Below are positions 34,848-42,870 of a DNA stretch of 64,000 bases, piece after piece. Each line of letters starts with the position of its first letter. The stretch's first letter is position 1. Source of the stretch: an uncultured Ruminiclostridium sp. GTDB lineage: Bacteria > Bacillota > Clostridia > Oscillospirales > Ruminococcaceae. Position numbers and translations under genes: made by a program. Where the stretch lies: positions 36,815 to 100,814 of the forward strand of contig CAJTTE010000008.1 in the NCBI GenBank assembly GCA_910579265.1, in the 5' to 3' direction. The notes beneath the pieces are model-generated. The model saw only the letters and a list, made by a program, of their open reading frames with translations, was not told the DNA's origin and searched no databases.

Positions 34848-35330
34848 TTATTCTTTGATTTTGCTTTGGTATATATCCAAAAGTTCGCCGAACCTCTGAA
34901 AATGAACCACTTCTCTTTCGCGTAAAAAGCGGATAACATTATTTACATCCGGATCATCGGACAGACGAAGAATGTTGTCGTAGGTAGCTCTGGCTTTTTG
35001 TTCAGCTGCCAGATCTTCTGTAAGATCGGCTATCGGATCGCCCTTGCTTTGCAGATAAGCGGAGGTGAAGGGAGCTCCGGCAGCGTTTTGGGGATAAACC
35101 GCATTTGAATGATCTACATAATAATCGCCGACACCGTATCTGTCAAAAGATTTCGCGCCTTCACCCGATGTAAGCTGGGCAACTATTGATCCTACTATTT
35201 CCAGGTGGGCAAGCTCTTCGGTTCCTATATCCGTTAAAAGTCCTATTCCCATATTGTCCGGCATGGTAAATCTTTGCGACAGATATCTCAGGGAAGCACT
35301 GAGTTCTCCGTCGGGCCCGCCGTACTTCGA
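34848..35330 (-). pseudogene. cotJC: cotJC (spore coat Mn-catalase-like), 5' end removed
   Basis: Read on the - strand, the frame continues upstream of the first ATG as SKYGGPDGELSASLRYLSQR, exactly the CotJC N-terminal region. It then hits TAA at 35331-35333. The catalase-like core (GTEELAHLEIVG ... REREVVHFQRFG) is intact. About 20-25 N-terminal residues are missing; they should lie at the far end of the inserted element, outside the window. Confidence 0.85.
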
Positions 35331-35343
35331 TTAGTTATAAAGC
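35325..35343. other. Likely attachment junction of the right element
   Basis: cotJC coding sequence ends at 35330 and the recombinase gene's stop codon is at 35344-35346, so the crossover lies within these bases. The core dinucleotide cannot be fixed without the other junction. Confidence 0.7.
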
Positions 35344-36777
35344 TTAATACAAATATATCACCGTTACTTTATGTTCGTCCTTATAAAAGGTTGCCCGCTT
35401 GATGAATTGTTTCATCAGGCGGTTTTTTTCGGCTTCGCCTGTTTTCGGGTCCCTAAGGCGTTCCAGCGTTTTCAAGTGCTTTTTTGCAAAGGCTCTTTTT
35501 TCTTCGGGGGTAATTTCTTTTTCATTATCGGCAGAAATAGAATTCAACTGTAGGATTTCGTAATTTATACGCTCCTTATTCGCTTTGTATTCCTCCAACG
35601 TATCCACGCCGTTTTCATATGCCTCTTTTATGCGTTTAAGCTTAAGATGGGCACGGGCGATTTGATTTTTAACGGCAGTATTGTTTGAATGCAGCTCCGG
35701 AGCATTGGCGCGCTCCAGGGTAAAGTTCCCGCTGGTAAGATCCGTGCCGATTGCCGAATACAGCATAAGCTGCATTTCGTTCATTGAAACGTGATGGGAT
35801 TTAGGACAAACGCCTTTGGCATAGTTTATGCATTGAAGATATTTCTTTTGGGAACGTGCGAGGCTCGCTCCGCAGCAGGAGCATTTGACGATCCCTGTCA
35901 GAGCGTATTCGTTGGGAGGATTTTCCCGCCTGTTCCGTATATGCTTAAGCTTCTGTTCTTTAAGGCGGGTTTGTGTCTTTTGCCAAAGCTCTTCGTTTAT
36001 GATCGGTTCGTGATCTCCTTTTTCAATAATGCTGTCAGGATTATTATAATTTCGATCCGTTTTTCCCGTAGGCGTCCAACGTATATAACCATGATAAACC
36101 GGATTGTTCAGCCAATATTCAACGGTTCTGTTTTCTATTTTACCTCCACGGTTAGTTTTTATGCCGAGTTCGTTCAGCCATACCGCGATTTGTTTATGTC
36201 CCCACCCGTTGACATAACGCTTAAATACCTCACGGATTATATCCGCTTGTTCGGTATTTATGACAAGCTTCTTTTCTTTTAATTCATAGCCAAAGGGCGC
36301 AATGGAGCAGCATTCGCCGCGTTTTGCCTTTTCGGTCATACCGCGCTTGACCTCTTCGCCGAGATTTATTGAATAGTATTCGTCCATGGCTTCTATGATG
36401 GCTTCGGTGATTACCGACATTTTATCATCGCCTATGTTTTCACTTACGGATATTACATCAATTCCCAGCTGCTTACGCAGAACCGATTTATAGACTATGC
36501 TGTCCTCGCGGTTACGGGCGAACCGGGAAAACTTCCACACCAGTATTACGTCAAAGGGCTTTGGCTTACTTTTGGCAGCGGCTATCATTTTTTGAAATTC
36601 GCGGCGTCTTTCGGCTTTTCTTCCGCTTACTCCCTCTTCCTCAATAAAAATATTATCATCCGGAAGAAGCATACCGTTTCGCTTGGCAAAATCACGAATT
36701 TTATCCAATTGGCTGTCGGGGGAGTATTCCAATTGATCGTCGGTGGATACTCTTATGTAACAGGCTGCTATTTTCAT
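35344..36777 (-). CDS. Large serine recombinase (integrase)
   Basis: 477 residues: resolvase domain with nucleophile S11 in CYIRVSTDDQ, a recombinase domain (GYELKEKKLVINTEQADIIREVF), zinc ribbon (GIVKCSCCGASLAR ... CVCPKSHH-type) and C-terminal coiled coil. Integrates and excises the element at cotJC. It faces the junction with its 3' end, the usual arrangement for these integrases. Confidence 0.95.
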   Translation of the reverse strand: MKIAACYIRVSTDDQLEYSPDSQLDKIRDFAKRNGMLLPDDNIFIEEEGVSGRKAERRREFQKMIAAAKSKPKPFDVILVWKFSRFARNREDSIVYKSVLRKQLGIDVISVSENIGDDKMSVITEAIIEAMDEYYSINLGEEVKRGMTEKAKRGECCSIAPFGYELKEKKLVINTEQADIIREVFKRYVNGWGHKQIAVWLNELGIKTNRGGKIENRTVEYWLNNPVYHGYIRWTPTGKTDRNYNNPDSIIEKGDHEPIINEELWQKTQTRLKEQKLKHIRNRRENPPNEYALTGIVKCSCCGASLARSQKKYLQCINYAKGVCPKSHHVSMNEMQLMLYSAIGTDLTSGNFTLERANAPELHSNNTAVKNQIARAHLKLKRIKEAYENGVDTLEEYKANKERINYEILQLNSISADNEKEITPEEKRAFAKKHLKTLERLRDPKTGEAEKNRLMKQFIKRATFYKDEHKVTVIYLY

Positions 36778-36802
36778 TTTGACCTCCGTTTCTTATTAAA
36801 CG

Positions 36803-37435
36803 CTAAAATGATTTATATGAGCCAATTACCTTTCCTATAATTTGAAGCCTCAGGACTTCCTGCTTTTCAAATTTACGGTCTTTATATTCGGGATTTACAG
36901 AGTGAAGCACAATCCAATCATCTCCATACAAAACCTTTTTTACTAAGCCTTCTTCACCATTAAGTAATAATACTGCTATATCGCCACTATCGACACTGTT
37001 CTGTTTACGGACAATTATTATATCTCCATCCTCAATTTTCGGATACATGCTATCGCCCTTTACTTTTATTGCTAAAGTGTTTTCGGCTTCATACCGGCTG
37101 TTAAGAACAACGGGAAGATAGTCTAATATTTCGTTGTTTGCATATGCGCCAAAGCCTGCAGAGACACTTTCAAAAACCGGAATCTGATATATATTTTCTT
37201 GTGGATGTATATAGCCTAAGTTAGATTTTTCACTAATAATTTTATCTTCAATAATATCACTTTTAGCAATGCCGAAATAGTCTGCAATTTTTTGAATAGC
37301 CCCCATCCTGGGAGTTTTTACACCGGTTTCCCATGTTGATACGGCTTTATCTGAAACACCTGCAATTTTTCCAAACTCATCTTGGGACAAATTATGTAAT
37401 CTTCTCAGATATTTGATATTATCACCGATAGACAT
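36803..37435 (-). CDS. LexA/CI-like repressor (HTH plus S24 peptidase)
   Basis: HTH at 1-60 (LSQDEFGKIAGVSDKAVSTWE) and an S24 self-cleaving domain with S129 in KGDSMYPK and lysine in GLVKKVLY. Represses the element and is inactivated by RecA-dependent self-cleavage after DNA damage, by family analogy. Divergent from the Cro-like gene. Confidence 0.92.
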   Translation of the reverse strand: MSIGDNIKYLRRLHNLSQDEFGKIAGVSDKAVSTWETGVKTPRMGAIQKIADYFGIAKSDIIEDKIISEKSNLGYIHPQENIYQIPVFESVSAGFGAYANNEILDYLPVVLNSRYEAENTLAIKVKGDSMYPKIEDGDIIIVRKQNSVDSGDIAVLLLNGEEGLVKKVLYGDDWIVLHSVNPEYKDRKFEKQEVLRLQIIGKVIGSYKSF

Positions 37436-37457
37436 TATACATCACTCCTTTTTGTTA

Positions 37458-37486
37458 ATTATATACCCAAAGGAGAGAAAAATCAA
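37458..37486 (-). promoter_or_regulatory. Promoter of the repressor gene
   Basis: On the - strand: TTGATT (37486-37481), 17-bp spacer, TATAAT (37463-37458), followed by AAAGGAGTGAT before the start at 37435. Confidence 0.8.
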
Positions 37487-37502
37487 TATTTTTTTATAAA
37501 AT

Positions 37503-37544
37503 CTACTTTAGGGGGTTGACATTCTACTTAAAGTAGGATATAAT
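37503..37544 (+). promoter_or_regulatory. Cro-like promoter with palindromic operator in its spacer
   Basis: TTGACA (37516-37521), 17-bp spacer, TATAAT (37539-37544). The spacer holds the 13-bp palindrome CTACTTAAAGTAG (37524-37536). A half-site CTACTTTA is at 37503 and a second palindrome CTACTTTAAGTAG is at 37766-37778. Repressor or Cro binding here would block this promoter. Confidence 0.85.
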
Positions 37545-37560
37545 ATATACAAGAGAAAGG

Positions 37561-37764
37561 ATGGTGGCAACTGTGAATTTAACGCTTAAACAAGCACGTC
37601 TGATTTCTGAAAAAAAACAGAAAGAGATTGCAAGTTTGCTTGGAGTACATATTCGGACATACAGAAAGATTGAGAAAAATCCAGAAATTGCAACGGTGAA
37701 GCAAGCAAAGTCTATTTCTAATTTCTTAGGGATATCGTATAATGAAATTTTTTTTGGCTCATAG
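37561..37764 (+). CDS. Cro-like HTH regulator
   Basis: About 63-67 residues: LKQARLISEKKQKEIASLLG then HIRTYRKIEKNPEIATVKQA is a complete XRE HTH. ATG at 37561 abuts AGAAAGG; the in-frame GTG at 37573 (MNLTLKQ) has better spacing and may be the start. Divergent from the S24 repressor, forming a lysis/lysogeny-like switch. Confidence 0.8.
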   Translation: MVATVNLTLKQARLISEKKQKEIASLLGVHIRTYRKIEKNPEIATVKQAKSISNFLGISYNEIFFGS

Positions 37765-37765
37765 T

Positions 37766-37778
37766 CTACTTTAAGTAG
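37766..37778. promoter_or_regulatory. Second palindromic operator
   Basis: CTACTTTAAGTAG, matching the palindrome in the Cro promoter, directly after the cro-like stop. Confidence 0.7.
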
Positions 37779-37807
37779 TACAGCATCCTTCATATAAAAA
37801 ATATTAA

Positions 37808-38236
37808 TCATTCTGTTTTGCTAAGCTCATCTACATAAACAAGTACTTTCGCTTGTTTAAAAGGATCAAGGTTGTTAAATGCATTTAACAAGACCCGCAT
37901 TTGTTCATTAGTCGATTCTACATTACGTACATTAATAATTCCAAGTTTTCCTTCATGAGAAATTCCAACATCACTTAATGATATGTCACCTGTTGTAACG
38001 GAAACGCCCACTTTATGAGATTGCGGGTTTTCGGTTCTGCCGAGTAAATAATCTACCGAACAGTCAAGTTCGTCGGATATTTTTGCTAAACTATCAAAAG
38101 CGATAGATTTGCCATGGTATAGTGCAGACATAGTGTTTGAATTTAAACCACAATTTGAAAACACATCCTTTAAAATTTTATTTGATCTTTTTGCTGTTAT
38201 TTTTATAACTGCTGCAAGTTCTTGTGAAGTATACAC
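37808..38236 (-). CDS. XRE-family regulator, 142 aa
   Basis: HTH at the start (RSNKILKDVFSNCGLNSNTM, ALYHGKSIAFDSLAKISDEL) plus an unassigned C-terminal domain. Divergently oriented from the promoter at 38296, which it may control. Confidence 0.8.
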   Translation of the reverse strand: MYTSQELAAVIKITAKRSNKILKDVFSNCGLNSNTMSALYHGKSIAFDSLAKISDELDCSVDYLLGRTENPQSHKVGVSVTTGDISLSDVGISHEGKLGIINVRNVESTNEQMRVLLNAFNNLDPFKQAKVLVYVDELSKTE

Positions 38237-38295
38237 AAAATCCCCCCTCGAAATTTAGAGATAGTCACAATTATCTAAAAATAGTTTGATTTTAA

Positions 38296-38324
38296 TTGAC
38301 AATCTATCAATAGTGCGATATAAT
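38296..38324 (+). promoter_or_regulatory. Promoter TTGACA-17-TATAAT
   Basis: Consensus -35 (38296-38301) and -10 (38319-38324) elements at 17-bp spacing. The about 230-nt region that follows to 38553 probably is an untranslated leader; a 91-codon frame there lacks a ribosome binding site. Confidence 0.8.
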
Positions 38325-38553
38325 AAACACGTAGAAGCTTATATAACCCAAATGATTGACTATCAGCGGTTTATAAGTGGTTTATATAAAATAAAGATAT
38401 TATCATATATAGGTCGCACTTATATGATATATCTTTTTCAGGATTTTGTCAATAAATTTTGTGGAAACAGGCAACAAACAACAAGTCGAATCATTAACGG
38501 ATTTTTGCAACTGACCAAGCATATCCGGCATAAATTTAAGGGAGGTGATTCTG

Positions 38554-38835
38554 ATGACTAAAGCTGAGCGTGAAAAGTATTTTAATCCGGATGGAAGTAT
38601 TAAACGGTTATTGGAGGTCGTCGAAATTCTTCCCGATGGGACCCGGGTTTTTGAAAACGGTTGGAAGGCAGGACCTTCGCTGGTCGATTTCGGCGGAGAA
38701 AGAGGGCTTGTGCGTTTGGACAGTATGTCTGACGAGGAACGTCAGGAATGGGAAAAGAATCTTATGATCAAGGTCGGAAAAGGTATGTCTGAATATTATC
38801 AGGCTATTGAAACCGGAGCGGGGCGGTATAAATGA
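38554..38835 (+). CDS. Hypothetical protein, 93 aa
   Basis: GGGAGGTGATTCTG precedes the ATG at 38554. Compact alpha/beta protein (REKYFNPDGSIKRLLEVVEI) with a C-terminal helix. Unknown function; first gene after the regulatory block. Confidence 0.75.
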   Translation: MTKAEREKYFNPDGSIKRLLEVVEILPDGTRVFENGWKAGPSLVDFGGERGLVRLDSMSDEERQEWEKNLMIKVGKGMSEYYQAIETGAGRYK

Positions 38836-39146
38836 GTTCGATATTACCGCCGAGTGATCCTCGGCGATAATATAAAAACACAATTGAATCAGGCTTTTAA
38901 AGGCGCAGGGTTTAGCCGGAAAAGAAAACTTGCAGGTGGGGCAGAGCCGACGCAAAGTAGTCTGTCCGTCGGATACGCAAACGACGTTTAAAAAAAGAAA
39001 CTGTCATATTGCGAAGCTGAAGGTTTGAACATATTTTTTTGTTAATATATATTTATTTCGGGATTTGCTTTATGAACGGGCGGTTTTTTTTATAACCGCC
39101 TTTACATATCGATTTTTTTAAGATTGAAAGGAGGAATGACCGCGAA
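38836..39146 (+). other. Intergenic region with hairpins
   Basis: CGCCGAG/CTCGGCG (about 38850-38871) is a likely terminator. A GC-rich folded stretch (about 38900-38990) contains GACGCAAAG, which recalls part of a c-di-GMP-I riboswitch but lacks the rest. GGCGGTT/AACCGCC (about 39077-39100) is a second terminator-like hairpin before the PemK gene. Confidence 0.4.
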
Positions 39147-39515
39147 ATGAATATGGACAGGCATATTAAGCGCGGGGAGGTGTATGTCGCTGATCTGTCT
39201 CCCGTTGTGGGAAGCGAACAGGGCGGCATTCGTCCCGTAATAGTATTGCAGAATGATATGGGAAATGAACACAGTCCCACTACCATTGTGGCGGCTATTA
39301 CAAGCAGCGTCGATAAAAGCAGACTGCCGACACATATTGAAATAGAATGTGAAGGGCTGAACAAAAGGTCAATCGTGCTTCTTGAGCAGATTAAGACAAT
39401 TGACAAGATCCGGCTTAGAGAAAAGCTGGGATTTGTCGGGAAAGAAATTATGGGTAGGATAGATTACGCTATTATTAAGAGTTTAGGCGTTAAGCCTATG
39501 GAAAAGTTGTTATAA
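39147..39515 (+). CDS. PemK/MazF-family toxin
   Basis: 122 residues, typical length: IKRGEVYVADLSPVVGSEQG, RPVIVLQNDMGNEHSPTTIV, then LLEQIKTIDKIRL. A ribosome-independent mRNA interferase by family. AAAGGAGG is upstream. The adjacent coiled-coil gene may be the partner; no classical MazE is visible. Confidence 0.9.
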   Translation: MNMDRHIKRGEVYVADLSPVVGSEQGGIRPVIVLQNDMGNEHSPTTIVAAITSSVDKSRLPTHIEIECEGLNKRSIVLLEQIKTIDKIRLREKLGFVGKEIMGRIDYAIIKSLGVKPMEKLL

Positions 39516-39533
39516 GGACAGAAAGAAAAAAAT

Positions 39534-39806
39534 ATGAACAATCATAGAAGAAAAAGAATTGCAAAGGTTATTGAAGAGCTGCAAGAAATTTCCGGAAAAG
39601 TAGAGGAAATTTTACTCGAAATTGAGGAAATAAAAGATGAGAAAGAGGAATATCTCGATAATATTCCCGAAAACCTGCAAGGCTCAGAACGTTACTCCAA
39701 CGCAGAAGAAGCAGTTGATAGGCTTAACTCAGCTTATGATATGTGGCAGGGATCGTATGATAGCTTTGAAGATATAACAGATGAGCTTGAAGAAGCTATG
39801 CTATAA
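39534..39806 (+). CDS. Coiled-coil protein of the NIPENLQ family, 90 aa
   Basis: Glu/Leu-rich helix with DNIPENLQGSERYSNAEEAV, clearly related to the protein at 15432. Directly follows a PemK toxin. Possible antitoxin-like or structural small protein; unproven. Confidence 0.8.
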   Translation: MNNHRRKRIAKVIEELQEISGKVEEILLEIEEIKDEKEEYLDNIPENLQGSERYSNAEEAVDRLNSAYDMWQGSYDSFEDITDELEEAML

Positions 39807-39852
39807 GGTGTATTGCTTTATATATTTAAAATAGGGCTGAAAGGAAAAGAAA

Positions 39853-40041
39853 ATGATATTTAATAAAATTACACCTCGATTTTGCCAGTATTGTGGTGAA
39901 CCATTAGAGAATGGCTGCGATTGTCTCAGAGAGATAGAGGACTATGAAAAGGAAATGATCGAGGAGCTTGAGGAACGTCAGCATCAGTCAGGATTTTACG
40001 CTTTTCAGGATTTGATGGATATATACAAATTTGAAAGGTGA
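39853..40041 (+). CDS. Small zinc-ribbon protein, 62 aa
   Basis: CQYCGEPLENGCDC at the N-terminus is a likely zinc site, followed by a long acidic helix. GAAAGGA precedes the ATG. Unknown function. Confidence 0.75.
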   Translation: MIFNKITPRFCQYCGEPLENGCDCLREIEDYEKEMIEELEERQHQSGFYAFQDLMDIYKFER

Positions 40042-40067
40042 AGGGCTGCTTGGCAGTCCTTTTTTTG
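40042..40067 (+). terminator. Terminator
   Basis: AGGGCTGC-ttg-GCAGTCCT followed by a T7 tract. Confidence 0.85.
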
Positions 40068-40125
40068 CTTTACTTGCGAGCTTAAATTGGCTCTATCTTG
40101 ATCTTAATATAACAAGGGGAAAGTA

Positions 40126-40305
40126 ATGAAAAAAGGTCTTCTTATAAATATGTGGGGTTGTACTGCATGGGGAATCTTTGTAGCTTTATTATGTTTTAAA
40201 GGGGCGGTAAGCGTTGAATGGTGGCAGACACTTCTGGTTGCAGTAATTCCTGCTGCTATATCATCGGCAGTAACATTGTGTATCAGCAGAAAATCTCAAA
40301 ATTAA
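40126..40305 (+). CDS. Small membrane protein, 59 aa
   Basis: AGGGGAAAG precedes the ATG. Two hydrophobic helices (CTAWGIFVALLCF and LLVAVIPAAISSAVTL) joined by a short loop. Unknown function. Confidence 0.6.
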   Translation: MKKGLLINMWGCTAWGIFVALLCFKGAVSVEWWQTLLVAVIPAAISSAVTLCISRKSQN

Positions 40306-40312
40306 TAAGAGT

Positions 40313-40426
40313 TTGGATGAATTTAAACTGTTTATGGAAAGTTGGCAGCGAATGGCTGCAAATTCACATAATCAAAATATTAGAATTCTCGAGCTTGAAG
40401 AAGAAAATCAGATTCTGAAAGATTAA
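40313..40426 (+). CDS. Possible coiled-coil peptide, 37 aa
   Basis: A TTG-initiated frame with heptad-like end (RILELEEENQILKD). No clear ribosome binding site; the start is uncertain. Confidence 0.3.
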   Translation: MDEFKLFMESWQRMAANSHNQNIRILELEEENQILKD

Positions 40427-40502
40427 CTAAGTGAATTTGTTGGACAAACGGAAGGAAGAGAACACGAACAGAGTTTGTGATTTTATCTATAATGATATAA
40501 CG

Positions 40503-40526
40503 AGGACTGCTTGACAGTCCTTTTTT
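40503..40526 (+). terminator. Terminator
   Basis: AGGACTG-cttga-CAGTCCT with a T6 tract. Confidence 0.85.
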
Positions 40527-40556
40527 ATTTGGTTAAACGCTTTGATTAGCTTTAAC

Positions 40557-40619
40557 GGCATAGACAGGGCAGCTCCCTGACAAGGCGGTTTTTATCAGTC
40601 CTACCGTCTTTTCTATGCC
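40557..40619 (+). promoter_or_regulatory. Structured leader of parA
   Basis: GGCATAGA (40557-40564) pairs with TCTATGCC (40612-40619), enclosing further short stems. It may be a transcript leader or a DNA site for the partition proteins. Confidence 0.45.
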
Positions 40620-40666
40620 ATATACATAAAAGGACTGACGGATTAATTAAACGGAGGACTGATAAA

Positions 40667-41443
40667 ATGAGTAAAGTAATAGCTATTTGCAATCAGAAGG
40701 GCGGCGTTGGCAAGACCACTACGACCGTTAATTTGGGTATAGGTCTTGCCAACAGCGGGAAACGGGTATTATTGGTGGACGCTGATCCTCAGGGAGATCT
40801 GACGGCTTCCCTGGGTTGGTTTGAAAACGATCTTAAGGCTACTCTTGCCACAGGGCTTGAAAAGTTAATCCTGGATGATCTTATAAATACGGAAGATATA
40901 ATATTGCATCATCCGGAGGGAGCGGATCTGATACCGTCGGATATTGGACTTGCAGGAACCGAGACAATGCTTGTCAATACCATGAGCAGAGAAATAGTGC
41001 TTAAAACTTATCTTGAAGCTGTCAAAGAAAAATATGATTACATATTAATCGACTGCATGCCGTCGCTGGGTATGATCACCGTTAACGCACTGGCAGCAGC
41101 TGACGGCGTTATCGTTCCCGTTCAGGCCCAGTATCTGCCGGTCAAAGGAATGACGCAGCTTATGAAAACTATCGGGAAGGTACAAAGAAGCATCAATCCT
41201 GAGCTGAGGGTCGAAGGAATACTTCTTACTCTTGCGGATATGAGGACAAATCTTGCCAGATCTACCGCAGAGAATTTGCGTGAAAGTTACGGTCAAGCCG
41301 TTAAAATATATGATACCGTAATTCCCATTGCCACCAAGGCTGCGGAAACAAGCGCGGCGGGTAAGAGCATTTACAGATATGATAAAAGTAATGCGGCGGC
41401 AAAGGCGTATGAGAGGTTTACGGAGGAAGTGCTGAATGGGTAA
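40667..41443 (+). CDS. parA: ParA/Soj partition ATPase
   Basis: 258 residues with deviant Walker A KGGVGKTTTTVNL, VDADPQGDLTASLG and YDYILIDCMPSLG. Works with ParB at 41436 to segregate the excised or replicating element. GGAGGACTG precedes the ATG; overlaps parB by 8 nt. Confidence 0.95.
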   Translation: MSKVIAICNQKGGVGKTTTTVNLGIGLANSGKRVLLVDADPQGDLTASLGWFENDLKATLATGLEKLILDDLINTEDIILHHPEGADLIPSDIGLAGTETMLVNTMSREIVLKTYLEAVKEKYDYILIDCMPSLGMITVNALAAADGVIVPVQAQYLPVKGMTQLMKTIGKVQRSINPELRVEGILLTLADMRTNLARSTAENLRESYGQAVKIYDTVIPIATKAAETSAAGKSIYRYDKSNAAAKAYERFTEEVLNG

Positions 41444-42386
41444 GTTTAATTTTAATCTGCCTCCGGCCGCCGATTTGTTCTCCACGCAGGAAGAAAGAGA
41501 CGAAGCCGGGAACACAAAGGCGCTCAGGGAGATACCGATTTCGGAAATCGACAGCTTTCCCGAGCATCCTTTTTCGGTGCTTGACGATGAGGATATGGAT
41601 CAGCTTGTGGAAAGTATAAGGGAACGGGGAGTGGATACCCCGGCTCTGGTCCGCAGAAAAAATAACGGCAGGTATGAGCTTATAAGCGGACACCGTCGCA
41701 GGAGAGCTTGTGAAATTATCGGTCTTGAAGCTCTTAAATGCGAGGTGTTGGAGCTTGACGATGATGAAGCAGTGATAACTATGGTCGAAAGTAATCTTAT
41801 GGGAAGAAGCAGGATATTGCCGAGTAATAAGGCATTTGCATATAAAATGCAGTTGGAGGCGATGAAAAGAAAAGCCGGACGCCCTTCAAAAAACAATCCG
41901 TCTCCACGGGAGACAGAAAAAAATTTGTCTCCCGCGGAGACAAATTTAAGAAGATCTGATCATATGCTGTCTGAAAAAGTGGGAGAAGGCAGAGCTAAGA
42001 TTCAGCGTTTCATTCGTCTGACGGAGCTTATTCCCGAATTGCTTCAAATGGTAGACGAAGAAAAGTTTTCTTTTCGTCCCGCTGTTGAAATATCGTATAT
42101 CGGGAAGGATGAACAAAAAATGCTGCTCGATTTTATGAAAAACGGTTGCAATTCTCCTTCTCTTGTCCAGACCGAAGAATTAAAACGGCTTTGGCAGTTT
42201 GGAAATTTAACGGAAGAACGTATATTTGAAACTTTGACAATGCAAAAGAACAAAAAATCGGCTGAGGAAAAACGCAGGGATTATTTCCGTACCGGCGGCT
42301 TAAAAGCGTTATTCCGGAGGGTGCCGGATATGATGAAGCAAAGGACTTTCTGTACCGGGCGGCGGTTTTTTATCGGGACAAGGTGA
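41436..42386 (+). pseudogene. parB: ParB partition protein with C-terminal frameshift
   Basis: ParB CTPase fold (IDSFPEHPFSVLDDEDMDQL, then LISGHRRRRACE) and HTH are intact. Near residue 290 the frame turns to an unlikely tail (RRVPDMMKQRTFCTGRRFF). The alternate frame continues sensibly as PEGAGYDEAKDFLYRAAVFY to a stop at 42412. One missing base in a C run at about 42314 would explain this. DNA and ParA binding regions are upstream of the lesion, so function may survive. Confidence 0.85.
41901..41948. promoter_or_regulatory. Two ParB-site-like palindromes inside parB
   Basis: GTCTCC-acg-GGAGAC (41901-41915), and a larger palindrome with 12-bp arms centred on GTCTCC-cgc-GGAGAC (41922-41948). 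A third copy is upstream of the gene at 49981. Good candidates for centromere (parS) sites. Confidence 0.6.
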
Positions 42387-42403
42387 TTAATAAAAATGAA
42401 AAC

Positions 42404-42431
42404 GGGCTTTGAGAAATCAAGGCTCTTTTTT
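42404..42431 (+). terminator. Terminator after parB
   Basis: GGGCTTTGA-gaaa-TCAAGGCTC with T6. It overlaps the stop of the alternate parB frame, as expected if that is the ancestral end. Confidence 0.8.
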
Positions 42432-42545
42432 ATTAAGAAATTCCCGCCCACCGGATGGAAAAACCGATGAGCGGGAATTCACACAAATACTCTTTATTTA
42501 TTATATTGTATATTCAGTGAATTGTCAAGTATGGGGTAATAAAAA

Positions 42546-42668
42546 ATGATTACAAAATTCGACAAGAAAAGATATGAGATAGTTGTTGATAATTTTGCAG
42601 TAGGGGGCGGCTTGTTGCCGTATAAACTTTTAAAATATAGCTTAAAGAAAGGAGTATTTTATGTTTAA
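42546..42668 (+). CDS. Possible small protein, 40 aa
   Basis: MITKFDKKRYEIVVDNFAVG start with a GGGG element upstream; overlaps the next gene by 8 nt. Composition is protein-like but support is thin. Confidence 0.35.
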   Translation: MITKFDKKRYEIVVDNFAVGGGLLPYKLLKYSLKKGVFYV

Positions 42669-42840
42669 CAAAACGATACACTTTACGGAAAAGCCGAAGC
42701 CGGAGGGAGTAAGAGGCGGTAATGTTCCTATTCCAGCTTCGCCGCCTGCTGTCGATCAGGGGACAGCTTCTTTTTCCGATGAAGGCAGCAGTAACGAGGA
42801 TTTTTTTGAAGCGGAGCAGGATGATGATTATCCGTTTTAA
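42661..42840 (+). CDS. Mini-protein ending in an SSB-like tail, 59 aa
   Basis: AAAGGAG precedes the ATG. It has no OB fold, only a Pro/Gly/Ser-rich linker (KPKPEGVRGGNVPIPASPPA) and an acidic end EAEQDDDYPF, very similar to the DDDIPF tip of SSB that recruits RecO, PriA, RecG and others. It could compete for SSB-binding partners; inferred. Confidence 0.6.
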   Translation: MFNKTIHFTEKPKPEGVRGGNVPIPASPPAVDQGTASFSDEGSSNEDFFEAEQDDDYPF

Positions 42841-42870
42841 GGTTTGATTTATGAAAGGGAGGAGATAGAA

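Noticed and set aside
38286..38561. 91-aa open frame between promoter and gene
   Set aside because: No ribosome binding site and overlapped by the next gene's site; treated as leader.
38900..38990. c-di-GMP-I riboswitch
   Set aside because: Only a GACGCAAAG match; other conserved parts are missing.
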